This document shows positions 13,841 to 22,045 of a stretch of DNA of 48,209 nt, in pieces. Numbering within the stretch: position 1 is the stretch's first letter; every line of letters begins with the position of its first letter. The position numbers and the translations under genes were made by a program. Source of the stretch: Actinobacillus minor NM305 (GTDB lineage Bacteria > Pseudomonadota > Gammaproteobacteria > Enterobacterales > Pasteurellaceae); the NCBI RefSeq assembly GCF_000175195.1, contig NZ_ACQL01000094.1:1-48209 (forward strand), written 5' to 3'. The notes beneath the pieces were generated by a model. The model was given only the letters and a program-made list of their open reading frames with translations. It searched no databases and was not told the DNA's origin.

Positions 13841-14878
13841 TTATTTTAATGCAGGTTGCCAAAAATTATCTTGATGCCACATAGTTGGCATTCCCATATT
13901 AAAGAGCGAGATTTTTGGGTGTTTGTCCATTAATGCTTTTAGTCGTTTAGCCCAGCTGGACTTTGGACTGACGGTATAAAGCACAGTCTGCAATGCTACG
14001 AGAATAGAATAAATACGGCGCTCGAATTGGACATTATTAAGTTGTGAGCGTTGTGGCGTTGTAGAAAGCCATTTAATTTGTGATGATTGGGGGATTTTAA
14101 TAGCGATACCCAACTCTCTATTCCAAAGGCGACTATGATGAGCGCAAATGTTACGAATGCTGTTAAATGCTTTTAACCAAGATTCTAAAATTTCCGAATT
14201 TAGCCCTAAATTTACCGCAATCTGTTTTTTTAATGCGGAAGATTGTAAATTGGCATATAAATGACTTAATTCTCCCCAAGTTAGCATTTCCATCATCATC
14301 CAGCAAGGTGGAAGCCTTGGCTCATCGTATTGGGATAAATAATGACGCAAAAAATTTTCTTTTTTAGCATTTGAAATAAGAGCTTGTTGTTGAGCTTGCG
14401 AAAGTTGTTTTCTTTTGGATATATGCTGAATATCTCGTTCAAGCCTTTCTTTTTCTTCTAATAACTGTTTTTCAAGATTGGCTAAAAAGCGGAAATGTGG
14501 AAATTTACGAAGAAAATGTTTTCCGTCAAGATACCAAAACGCACCGAATGTATTGTTATTTTGATCTTTTGCAAGAGAAATGACATTACAGATTTGTGTT
14601 CTGACCGCAACCTCAATACGTTCAATCGCATCCATAACTAGCAGACGCAGTTCTCGGTCAAAAATATATAAATCTAAAATATCGTCAAAACTCGTATTTG
14701 CTCGAAATTGGTGTGATGCTGAAATTTGAAAGGGAATAGAATAAGCAGAAAGGCGATAATAGCTGATAAAATCTAAATAGCGTTGCGCTCGTTGTCCATC
14801 GGGAATGAGTAATTTACGCTTTTTCCACTCAGCAATGAGTTCTGAATTACTTTTTTCTGGTTTATTAAAAGTTGTCAT
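13841..14878 (-). CDS. Abi_2-family (AbiD/AbiF-like) HEPN phage-defence protein
   Basis: The 345-residue protein begins at ATG 14878 (TTGGGGAT before it), giving the usual MTTFNKPEKS opening; the longer frame to 14983 adds unrelated residues. It has the Abi_2 pattern: YRLSAYSIPF near residue 45, a central charged coil, PPCWMMMEMLTWGELSHLY, and the HEPN motif R242-N-x3-H247 in RNICAHHSRLWNR. HEPN R-x4-H sites cut RNA, and Abi_2 proteins abort phage infection; Cas13 nucleases are related. It stands alone, with no visible antitoxin partner. Confidence 0.85.
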   Translation of the reverse strand: MTTFNKPEKSNSELIAEWKKRKLLIPDGQRAQRYLDFISYYRLSAYSIPFQISASHQFRANTSFDDILDLYIFDRELRLLVMDAIERIEVAVRTQICNVISLAKDQNNNTFGAFWYLDGKHFLRKFPHFRFLANLEKQLLEEKERLERDIQHISKRKQLSQAQQQALISNAKKENFLRHYLSQYDEPRLPPCWMMMEMLTWGELSHLYANLQSSALKKQIAVNLGLNSEILESWLKAFNSIRNICAHHSRLWNRELGIAIKIPQSSQIKWLSTTPQRSQLNNVQFERRIYSILVALQTVLYTVSPKSSWAKRLKALMDKHPKISLFNMGMPTMWHQDNFWQPALK

Positions 14879-15164
14879 TTTAATCCCCAATATAAAAAAC
14901 TCGCCGATTTGTGCATTATCAAGGATAAGAGGCATGGCGAGTGTGTTATGCGTAATTTTACAGGGATCTGTAATAATTTTCAATTATTGATATTTTATAA
15001 TTTTTCAAAAACGACCGCTTGAGAGTTTTTTAGTGGAGAGATTGTTTCAAAATCTAAAATAGTGATGTTCAAAAAACACTATTTTCTCGATTTTTTGTTT
15101 CACTTATAATGCACATATCAACAGCGATACTGCTGAAAATATGAATTAATAAAAGGAAAACCCA

Positions 15165-15608
15165 ATGAAAAAATCTCTTTTACTTTTAACCGCACTTTTC
15201 TCTTCAACCGTTGCAATGGCACAAACTACGCCGGAGCAAAACAAAGCGAATGCGTTGGCATTTTATGAAATGGCGTTCAATCAGCACAAAGTGCAAGAGG
15301 CGACCGATAAATATATCGGCAAAGAATATTTACAACACAACCCAACAGTGGCAGACGGTGGGCAAGCTTTCGTGGATGCCTTTGCGCCGTTTTTAAAAGC
15401 GAACCCAAAATCGCGTGCAGAAATTAAGCGTGTCGTGGCAGACGGCGATTTAGTGATGTTGCACGTTCATAGCAAATTAAACGATGAAGATCGTGGTGAG
15501 GCGGTGGTGGATATTTTCCGCTTCGATGAAAACGGTAAAATCGTAGAGCATTGGGACGTGATCCAAGCGGTACCTGAAAAAACCGAAAGCGGACGTGGGA
15601 TGTTTTAA
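15165..15608 (+). CDS. Exported SnoaL-like (NTF2-fold) protein
   Basis: The 147-residue protein has a signal peptide (MKKSLLLLTALFSSTVAMAQ) and a SnoaL/NTF2-like domain (NKANALAFYEMAFNQHKVQEATDKYIG, YLQHNP, GKIVEHWDVIQ). Members are small alpha/beta cones, some of them isomerases or cyclases; this one is exported, and its substrate is unknown. A Hin-type uptake signal (15189-15197) lies inside the signal-peptide codons. A hairpin follows at 15626-15657. Confidence 0.75.
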   Translation: MKKSLLLLTALFSSTVAMAQTTPEQNKANALAFYEMAFNQHKVQEATDKYIGKEYLQHNPTVADGGQAFVDAFAPFLKANPKSRAEIKRVVADGDLVMLHVHSKLNDEDRGEAVVDIFRFDENGKIVEHWDVIQAVPEKTESGRGMF

Positions 15609-15625
15609 TTTAAAGTAAAGACAAT

Positions 15626-15660
15626 AATGCCACCTGAACTGAACTTCGGGCGGCATTTTG
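15626..15660 (+). terminator. Rho-independent terminator
   Basis: AATGCCACCTGAA (15626-15638) pairs with TTCGGGCGGCATT (15645-15657) with one mismatch and one G-T pair, then a T tract. Confidence 0.7.
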
Positions 15661-15745
15661 TTTTTATGCGTTTAAAAGAGCGGTCAGATTTTTACAAAAT
15701 TTTGCGGTTGCAAAATTCAACAGAAATTCCACCGCTTGTAAATCA

Positions 15746-16111
15746 CTATTTGCTTTGACTTTTCAAGATCCCACTCAAATTCTCTTCCAACCAGTCCACC
15801 AAATTCACAAGGCGACTGCCAGCTTCTTTGCCGTAATCCGTCAGTGAATATTCCACGTGCGGTGGTACGGTGTTGTAGGATTTACGATTGAGCATACCGT
15901 CTTGTTCCAACTGTTGCAGCGTTTGGGTCAGCATTCGTTCGCTCACGCCATCAATTTCACGGCGGATTTCGCTAAATCGCTTTGTGCCTTTCATCAACAC
16001 AATCATCACTAACACACCCCAGCGGTTCGTCAGATGTTGCAAAATTTCACGAGAAGGGCATTGCGCTGATAACACATAACCTCGTTCAATTGAATTTGAA
16101 AATTTTTCCAT
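15746..16111 (-). CDS. HxlR-family winged-helix regulator
   Basis: The 121-residue protein matches HxlR: CPSREILQHLTNRWGVLVMIVLMKGTKRFSEIRREIDGVSERMLTQTL, then a wing ending PPHVEYSLTDYG. The cysteine near the N-terminus (C18, AQCPSR) is in the place used for thiol or electrophile sensing in relatives such as YodB and HypR. It is the second gene of a leftward pair with the GNAT gene and probably regulates the divergent NAD(P)-binding gene at 16978. Confidence 0.85.
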   Translation of the reverse strand: MEKFSNSIERGYVLSAQCPSREILQHLTNRWGVLVMIVLMKGTKRFSEIRREIDGVSERMLTQTLQQLEQDGMLNRKSYNTVPPHVEYSLTDYGKEAGSRLVNLVDWLEENLSGILKSQSK

Positions 16112-16129
16112 TTTTATTTCCTTGATCTT

Positions 16130-16822
16130 TTATTCGTTATTTAATGCTGTACGTTGTTGCCCGTTTTCATCAAAATTTTCAGGTTGTAGCCAGCGTTCAA
16201 ATTTAGGTTTCATCGCTTGATATTCTTCTTCAATCATTGAATACCAATTGGTATCTCGCGTGCGATTTTTATACACTTGTGCTCGGCGAAAGGTGCCTTC
16301 AAAATGAAAACCTAAGCGTTTTGCTGCACGGTTAGAGGGCGCATTTAAGCTGTCGCATTTCCATTCATAACGGCGATATTGTAAGACTTCAAACACATAT
16401 TGCATCACTAAAAACTGGGCTTCCGTTGCTAAACGTGATTGCTTTAATTCATCGCCATAAAGCACCCAGCCCATTTCGATGACACGATTGACCGTATCAA
16501 TACGCATTAAGGAAAATGTTCCAATGGTTTTGCCTGAGATTTTATCCACAATCGCCAAATAATAGGGATCGTGAGATTGGGTCATTTTATCAAAATAACC
16601 CCGAAAATCCGCCTGATTTTTAAAGGCTTCAATAGGCAAATAAGTCCATTGTGCTTCGGGGCTTTCCGCACCATAAAAACGGTAGGCATCCTCAAAATGC
16701 TTAAGATTGATGGGTTCAACAATGGTATAACGCCCGATCAGCTGTTGAATATGGGGGAGCTGTCCTGCTGAATAATCCGTTAATGTTTCCCCGATGGGTT
16801 GATTGAGATGGTTGAGCGGCAT
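16130..16822 (-). CDS. GNAT-family N-acetyltransferase (RimJ/RimL-like)
   Basis: The 230-residue protein has the GNAT core of the RimJ/RimL type: YYLAIVDKISGKTIGTFSLMRID, then NRVIEMGWVLYGDELKQSRLATEAQFLV, then YRRYEWKCDSLNAPSNRAAKRLGFHFEGTFR, which holds the acetyl-CoA pocket. The C-terminal SMIEEEYQ is also typical. The acceptor is unknown. It is followed after 18 bp by the HxlR gene. Confidence 0.85.
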   Translation of the reverse strand: MPLNHLNQPIGETLTDYSAGQLPHIQQLIGRYTIVEPINLKHFEDAYRFYGAESPEAQWTYLPIEAFKNQADFRGYFDKMTQSHDPYYLAIVDKISGKTIGTFSLMRIDTVNRVIEMGWVLYGDELKQSRLATEAQFLVMQYVFEVLQYRRYEWKCDSLNAPSNRAAKRLGFHFEGTFRRAQVYKNRTRDTNWYSMIEEEYQAMKPKFERWLQPENFDENGQQRTALNNE

Positions 16823-16886
16823 AATAGTGTCCTTTTTTTGAAATAAAGTTTCAATAAATTCAATGAGTTATAAAATATTTTCATGC

Positions 16887-16908
16887 TTACATTTTTGTAA
16901 GTACTTAC
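16887..16908. promoter_or_regulatory. Overlapping palindromes, likely HxlR operator
   Basis: TTACA-TTTT-TGTAA (16887-16900) overlaps the perfect 12-bp palindrome GTAAGTACTTAC (16897-16908). They lie between the divergent GNAT-hxlR and NAD(P)-binding genes, and GTACTTAC resembles known HxlR-family sites rich in TAC/GTA. Confidence 0.6.
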
Positions 16909-16977
16909 ATAAAGTATGCTTGTGTCATATACTACGCCACATCAACAATTTAATCAACTTAATAGAAGGAAAACAAA

Positions 16978-17637
16978 ATGAAAAAAATCGCAGTCATCGG
17001 TGCAACAGGTTATGTAGGTAGTGCAGTGGTCGCGGAATTAGCCGGTCGTGGTCATCAAGTAACCGCATTTGCGCGTAACACCGACAAAGTAGCAAAAGCA
17101 GACAACATTCAAGCGGTAAGTTTTGATGTGAATTCTGCGGATTTTGCCGAGCAGTTAAAAGGGTTTGATGCGGTGGTGAGTGCTTTTAACCCAGGCTGGA
17201 CAAATCCAAATATCGCTGAAGATTTCACTCGTGGGGCGAATGCGATTACCGCAGCAGCAAAAGCCGCACAAGTACCCTATTTATTGATTGTGGGCGGCGC
17301 AGGCAGCTTGTATGTTGCACCTAATGTGCAACTGATTGATACAGATGCTTTCCCGAAAGAGATTTTTGCAGGGGCAAATGCCGCACGTAATCTGCTCAAC
17401 GACTTGCGTGACCGCCGTGATGTAAACTGGGCATTTATCTCTCCGCCAGCCTTATTAGGTGCAGACGCAGGTTTCAGCGAAGACCGAAAAGGCGAATACC
17501 GTTTAGGCAACGAAGAATTGTTGATGAACGGTGAAGCACCGGCAGGTATCAGTGTAGCGGATTTAGCCATCGCCATTGCTGACGATGCGGAACAACAAGC
17601 ACACTTGTTTAAACGTTTTACCGTAGCGAGCAAGTAG
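16978..17637 (+). CDS. NAD(P)-binding NmrA/SDR-like oxidoreductase
   Basis: The 219-residue protein begins with the Rossmann motif GATGYVGSAVV and continues as an atypical short-chain reductase of the YwnB/NmrA type (FDAVVSAFNPGW, YLLIVGGAGSLYV, WAFISPPALLG). It lacks the classic YxxxK pair, so it may sense or bind NAD(P) or act as a quinone-type reductase. Divergent from the HxlR regulator, a common pairing for electrophile defence. Confidence 0.82.
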   Translation: MKKIAVIGATGYVGSAVVAELAGRGHQVTAFARNTDKVAKADNIQAVSFDVNSADFAEQLKGFDAVVSAFNPGWTNPNIAEDFTRGANAITAAAKAAQVPYLLIVGGAGSLYVAPNVQLIDTDAFPKEIFAGANAARNLLNDLRDRRDVNWAFISPPALLGADAGFSEDRKGEYRLGNEELLMNGEAPAGISVADLAIAIADDAEQQAHLFKRFTVASK

Positions 17638-17756
17638 TTTGGTATGAAAAGAGTGATGGGGTTTTGGGACATTTTTGCAATTTTACAGAAATCCCCTTGC
17701 TAACGTGGGCAGGGGAATAACTTTGTTTGAATAAAACAATTGATTTCTTTGTTTTT

Positions 17757-17811
17757 ATTGACTAAAACTATCGAATGAATAGTTAGACAAATTCTGCCAA
17801 AGGTCTATACT
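17757..17811 (+). promoter_or_regulatory. OxyR-type site and promoter of dps
   Basis: ATTG-N7-CTAT-N7-ATAG (17757-17782) fits three of four quarter-sites of the OxyR tetramer pattern ATAG-N7-CTAT-N7-ATAG-N7-CTAT. It is followed directly by a -35-like TTAGAC (17783-17788), 17 bp and a -10 TATACT (17806-17811). This placement, touching the -35, is how OxyR activates dps in other bacteria. Confidence 0.6.
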
Positions 17812-17876
17812 TGCTTACAAATATCGCTTTTTAAGGCGGTTTGATTCAATCTCAATTTATAAAAAAGGAATAGATT

Positions 17877-18305
17877 ATGTCAGCAGTAAACACACTTAAA
17901 ACTTTACACGCAACAATCAAAACATTTACTTTTGAAATGCAAAAATATCATTGGATGGTAAAAGGTAAAAATTTCTATAACCTACACAACGCATTCGAAG
18001 AGCTTTACGATTGGGGCTTTGAACAAGAAGATGAAGTGGCAGAACGTTTATTGATTATCGGTAGTGAGCCATTGTTGTCAGTTGAAGAAGTGCAAGCACT
18101 TAACAAAATTGTGGTATTACCAAAAGCAGAGTTGGTGGAAACTAACATGATCGCAAATCTCAAAACTTCGCTAGAAACGATTTTAGCTATTGCCCGTCAA
18201 GGCTTAGAAGAAGTTGGCGATGATGTAGGCACAGACGGGTTACTCTCTGATCTTGTTGCTGATGTCGAAAAACGTTTATGGATGTTAAATGCGTATTCAG
18301 CGTAA
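17877..18305 (+). CDS. dps: Dps-family ferritin-like protein
   Basis: The 142-residue protein keeps the Dps ferroxidase set with the standard spacing: H25 in YHWMVKG, H37 in NLHNAF, D52 and E56 in EDEVAER (12, 15 and 4 residues apart, as in E. coli H51/H63/D78/E82). It should form a dodecamer that oxidises and stores iron with H2O2, protecting DNA. It lacks a long Lys-rich N-terminal tail, so direct DNA binding may be weak. An OxyR-like promoter lies upstream. Confidence 0.9.
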   Translation: MSAVNTLKTLHATIKTFTFEMQKYHWMVKGKNFYNLHNAFEELYDWGFEQEDEVAERLLIIGSEPLLSVEEVQALNKIVVLPKAELVETNMIANLKTSLETILAIARQGLEEVGDDVGTDGLLSDLVADVEKRLWMLNAYSA

Positions 18306-18333
18306 TAGCAACATTGTCATAAAATGAGACAAT

Positions 18334-18372
18334 AACACCGTCTGAAGGTTTGAAGTTCAGACGGTGTTTTGT
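18334..18372. terminator. Two-way terminator with Neisseria-like CCGTCTGAA arms
   Basis: AACACCGTCTGAA (18334-18346) pairs perfectly over 13 bp with TTCAGACGGTGTT (18356-18368), then T-rich sequence. Each arm contains CCGTCTGAA, nine of the ten bases of the Neisseria uptake core GCCGTCTGAA. It lies between convergent dps and ABC genes. Confidence 0.8.
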
Positions 18373-18375
18373 TTT

Positions 18376-19266
18376 TTAAACTTCTACCCGTTTCCCAATA
18401 TCCTTCAATTTCGACAACTCTTCTACCAATCTTGGTGCATCATCTAGACTGATAGCGAACGTCCACAGATAAGTAATCACCGCATAAATATGCCCTGCGG
18501 TAATGCCTTGTTTGAGGGTTAAAACCGTGAGTGTTACGCCAAACAGCAGACACATTGCCACACCGATACACAAAAAACTGAACGCTTCTCGGTTGGAAAT
18601 CAGAACACGAAAGCGTTCTACCAAGCGATAATGTTTAATCAGTTCGCTGTTTTTGGCACGTTCCACACAGTCCACTTCTTTTTCAAGGCGGTTGTTGAGC
18701 TTGAAATACAAGCGGTCATTAACCTTCACATAATGGGGCAGCAACAAGCCAAAACCCACCACAATCAACAACGCCACCACGCCCGACCAAAATTCAATCA
18801 ACAGCAACATCACCACTGCCCCGATAATTGAAAAGGCAGAGGTGATCAGGGTCGGTAAATGATGTTCAAAAAAATTCACGAACTCACGGGACAACGCCAC
18901 ACGTGCGGTGGTGGTTGATGTGTCAATGCCTTTAATCCGCTGGTTCAAAATCACCGGCACGGCAAGTTCCGTATAAATGCGAGTGAATGCACGGGTGTCC
19001 ACCGCGCGACGAGCCGCCCCGACACCCCAAATAATCAGCACAATCAAGGCGTAAGCGAGCGCAGAAATCAGCTGCCCATTGAGCACCGCATTTACCGCAA
19101 AACTGCCCACCAAAGGGTAAATCAACAACAGCAGATTTTCTGTCGCCACCAAGCCGAATGTGGCAAACAACCGCTTTTTATGTTGCAAAGCAAGGGTTTT
19201 GAGCGAACGGAGCATTGTCGGCTCAAGGGTAGATGCAACGGTTGTTTCAAGGTTTTCTAAAGACAT
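18376..19266 (-). CDS. ABC-transporter-like six-helix membrane protein lacking an ATPase domain
   Basis: The 296-residue protein resembles the membrane half of an ABC exporter with six helices, but it ends at IGKRVEV with no Walker A or signature motif. This stand-alone six-TM family exists in other proteobacteria, so it is not clearly a truncation. Start at ATG 19266 overlaps the MarR stop by one base (TGATG), implying translational coupling. The partner ATPase or substrate is unknown. Confidence 0.75.
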   Translation of the reverse strand: MSLENLETTVASTLEPTMLRSLKTLALQHKKRLFATFGLVATENLLLLIYPLVGSFAVNAVLNGQLISALAYALIVLIIWGVGAARRAVDTRAFTRIYTELAVPVILNQRIKGIDTSTTTARVALSREFVNFFEHHLPTLITSAFSIIGAVVMLLLIEFWSGVVALLIVVGFGLLLPHYVKVNDRLYFKLNNRLEKEVDCVERAKNSELIKHYRLVERFRVLISNREAFSFLCIGVAMCLLFGVTLTVLTLKQGITAGHIYAVITYLWTFAISLDDAPRLVEELSKLKDIGKRVEV

Positions 19267-19718
19267 CACGCTACCTTATCGGTTATCTCTGTTTTATCAA
19301 TTTGCTCACGGCAAACGACACAAAATTCTGCCATTAAGGCAAATAACTGCTCGGTTTTTCGTTTACCAAATTTAGCAAAAACTTTATCACTGAGTTGATG
19401 TGTTGCCGCCCAAATGGGCTCCGCCTTCGCCTCGCCGTCTGCGGTTAAACGCATCATTTTTTCCCGTTTATCCACCGCACTTTCGCTAAACTGAATCCAG
19501 CCTTTTTCCTTATATTCCTTGCAAACATTAAACACCGTCTGTTTTGGCAAGCACCATTCATCGCAAATCTGCTTTTGCGTACACTGCCCATTTTCCGCTG
19601 CCGCCAAAGAATACAACACCGCATAATGGTTATAGCCTAAGCCTAACTTGCTAACCCAAGCGTCCATCGTGGTATCCATTTCATTCATTTGCTGGCCTAA
19701 TTTATCGAAGTTACTCAT
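19266..19718 (-). CDS. MarR-family transcriptional regulator
   Basis: The 150-residue protein starts at ATG 19718. It has the MarR winged helix: YNHYAVLYSLAAAENGQCTQKQICDEWCLPKQTVFNVCKEYKEKGWIQF, with a DKREKMMRLTADG wing. Two or three cysteines in the recognition region could sense oxidation. It is coupled to the ABC-like membrane protein downstream, which it likely controls together with itself. A Hin-type uptake signal (19474-19482) lies in its coding sequence. Confidence 0.85.
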   Translation of the reverse strand: MSNFDKLGQQMNEMDTTMDAWVSKLGLGYNHYAVLYSLAAAENGQCTQKQICDEWCLPKQTVFNVCKEYKEKGWIQFSESAVDKREKMMRLTADGEAKAEPIWAATHQLSDKVFAKFGKRKTEQLFALMAEFCVVCREQIDKTEITDKVA

Positions 19719-19982
19719 TATTAAAGTCCTAAAACTTACTAAAATAAATGCTATTTTAGATGTGAGAAAGAGAAAAAACAAGAAATATTAGTATTAAAAT
19801 TTACTTTATTGTTTTTTTCTGATATGAGTAATTTTGCTTTATTGATAATTGGATATCTCTATACGATTGAAAAAATGTGTTTCCTGGTGCGGTTGTTATT
19901 TAAAATCACAAAAAAACATCGCACAATACATTGAAATTTAAGATAATACCGAACTTAATTGATTACTCAGAAAGGCAAGAAA

Positions 19983-22025
19983 ATGGCAAAACAACAATCT
20001 ATTGAACCGAATATTGCAGATTTAGCGAACGGCTGGCTGAAAAAATACCAATTAGACTACAAATTAGAACAAGAAACGCTGAATGATGAAATTGATAAAG
20101 CGTTGAAAGATTATTTCTCTAAAAATGGTGGTGTGGGAGCAAATCGTCCAGATGCCAAATTGTTGTTACAGGCGACCGATACTGAATATTACCCGATTTT
20201 GATTGAATACAAAGGCTATGGCGACAAGTTGGTCAAATTAGATGCCGAAGGCAATGTAGATAATCGCACAGCAAAAAACGAACCGAATTTTAAACACATC
20301 AACGGCTATGCGGTGAATGGTGCGGTGCATTATGCTAATGCCTTGCTCCATCACACCAGTTATACCGACATTATCGCTATTGGTATGACGGGAGAAAAAG
20401 ATGAGAAAGGTAATATTCGTCATCAAATCGGGGTTTATTATGTGTCTAAATCCAATCTTGGTGTAGGGCAAAAAGTTGGCGAATTTAGCGATTTTTCTTT
20501 CCTTGCCAAAGAAAATTTTGATGATTTTATTGCACAAATCAAACATCTAACGCTTTCACCTGAAGAATTAGAAAAACTCAAAGAAAAGCGTGAAAAAGAG
20601 ATCGATACCAGCCTAACCAAACTCAACAATGATATTTACCAAAATGAAAAAGGCTTGGGCGAAAACGACCGTGTTTATCTGGTTGCCGCTTCTATTATTG
20701 CGACACTGGGCGTGGCAGGCAAAGTGAAACCGTTAGAAAAATCTGATTTAAAATCTTCTGAAGAAGAAGGCAATCGAGATGGCGAGATTATTATTCGTAA
20801 AATCAACGCCTTTTTTAATGAAAAACAATTGCCGCAAGATAAAAAAGATTTAATTATCCGCACTTTGTCTAATACGCTTTTAACCGATAACATTAACAAA
20901 CCGCAAAATGGCGAAAGCCAGCTTAAGCGGGTATTCACCAAAATTGTTGATGATTTAGGTATTTATTACAAAATCGGTTTAACGACTGATTTTACAGGCA
21001 AGCTATTTAATGAAATGTATTCTTGGTTGGGTTTTACTCAAGACAAACTTAACGATGTGGTTTTAACACCGTCTTATGTGGCAACTTTGCTGGTTAAATT
21101 AGCTCGGGTAAATAAAGACAGCTATGTTTGGGACTTTGCAACAGGCTCAGCTGGGCTTTTGGTCGCTGCGATGAACGAAATGCTCAAAGATGCCAAAGAG
21201 GCTATTCATTCGCCCGAAGAATTGCGTCAAAAGGAAGCGCATATTAAAGCAAAACAGTTGTTAGGCTTGGAGTTGCTTTCTAGCGTGTATATGCTTGCTA
21301 TTTTGAATATGATTATGATGGGCGATGGTAGCTCAAACATCATCAACAAGAACTCACTGACCGATTTTGACGGCAAATATGGTTTTGGCAATACCGATGA
21401 CAAATTCCCTGCGGACGCTTTTGTTCTCAATCCGCCTTATTCAGCGGTGGGTAACGGAATGAACTTTGTAGAAACCGCTTTAAATATGATGAACAAAGGC
21501 TACGCGGCGATTATTATTCAAAATTCGGCAGGCAGCGGTAAGGCAAAAGAAATCAACCAACGCATTTTGCAAAAACATACCTTAATTGCCAGTATTAAGA
21601 TGCCGATTGATTTATTTATCGGTAAATCCAGCGTACAGACCAATATTTATGTGTTTAAAGTGGGTGAAAAACATCACGCTGATGAAATGGTAAAATTCAT
21701 TGATTTTAGCAACGATGGCTATACCCGAACCAACCGCAGAAAAGCCAGCAACAACTTAAAAGATACCGACAACGCCCGCGAACGCTATGACGAAGTGGTC
21801 AATTTGGTGCGTTTTGGCAAGTCTAAATTGAGGTTGTTTAGCGAAAAAGAGTATTTTGAAAATACCATAGACCCAAAAAACGGTGCAGACTGGAACCAAA
21901 CCGCACCGATAGACACCAAGCCTACACTTGATGACTTTAAAAAGACCGTGAGCGACTATTTAGCGTGGGAAGTAGCAAATATCCTGAAAAAACAAGCCCC
22001 AAGTAACGAACATTTGGGAAAATAG
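19983..22025 (+). CDS. BcgI-like fused endonuclease-methyltransferase (type IIB/type I-like RM subunit)
   Basis: The 680-residue protein starts at ATG 19983. Its first 130 residues contain a PD-(D/E)xK nuclease motif: P56-D57, then E75-Y-K77 in PILIEYKG. An adenine-specific methyltransferase follows, with motif I D384-FATGSAG and NPPY at 483-486. This arrangement (nuclease plus gamma-type N6 methyltransferase in one chain, specificity in the next) is that of BcgI and other type IIB enzymes, which cut on both sides of a split site. The final residues HLGK end at a TAG (22023-22025). The S gene follows without a clear start codon, possibly because of a point mutation. Confidence 0.8.
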   Translation: MAKQQSIEPNIADLANGWLKKYQLDYKLEQETLNDEIDKALKDYFSKNGGVGANRPDAKLLLQATDTEYYPILIEYKGYGDKLVKLDAEGNVDNRTAKNEPNFKHINGYAVNGAVHYANALLHHTSYTDIIAIGMTGEKDEKGNIRHQIGVYYVSKSNLGVGQKVGEFSDFSFLAKENFDDFIAQIKHLTLSPEELEKLKEKREKEIDTSLTKLNNDIYQNEKGLGENDRVYLVAASIIATLGVAGKVKPLEKSDLKSSEEEGNRDGEIIIRKINAFFNEKQLPQDKKDLIIRTLSNTLLTDNINKPQNGESQLKRVFTKIVDDLGIYYKIGLTTDFTGKLFNEMYSWLGFTQDKLNDVVLTPSYVATLLVKLARVNKDSYVWDFATGSAGLLVAAMNEMLKDAKEAIHSPEELRQKEAHIKAKQLLGLELLSSVYMLAILNMIMMGDGSSNIINKNSLTDFDGKYGFGNTDDKFPADAFVLNPPYSAVGNGMNFVETALNMMNKGYAAIIIQNSAGSGKAKEINQRILQKHTLIASIKMPIDLFIGKSSVQTNIYVFKVGEKHHADEMVKFIDFSNDGYTRTNRRKASNNLKDTDNARERYDEVVNLVRFGKSKLRLFSEKEYFENTIDPKNGADWNQTAPIDTKPTLDDFKKTVSDYLAWEVANILKKQAPSNEHLGK

Positions 22026-22045
22026 AAGCCCATTTAACGCAAGAA

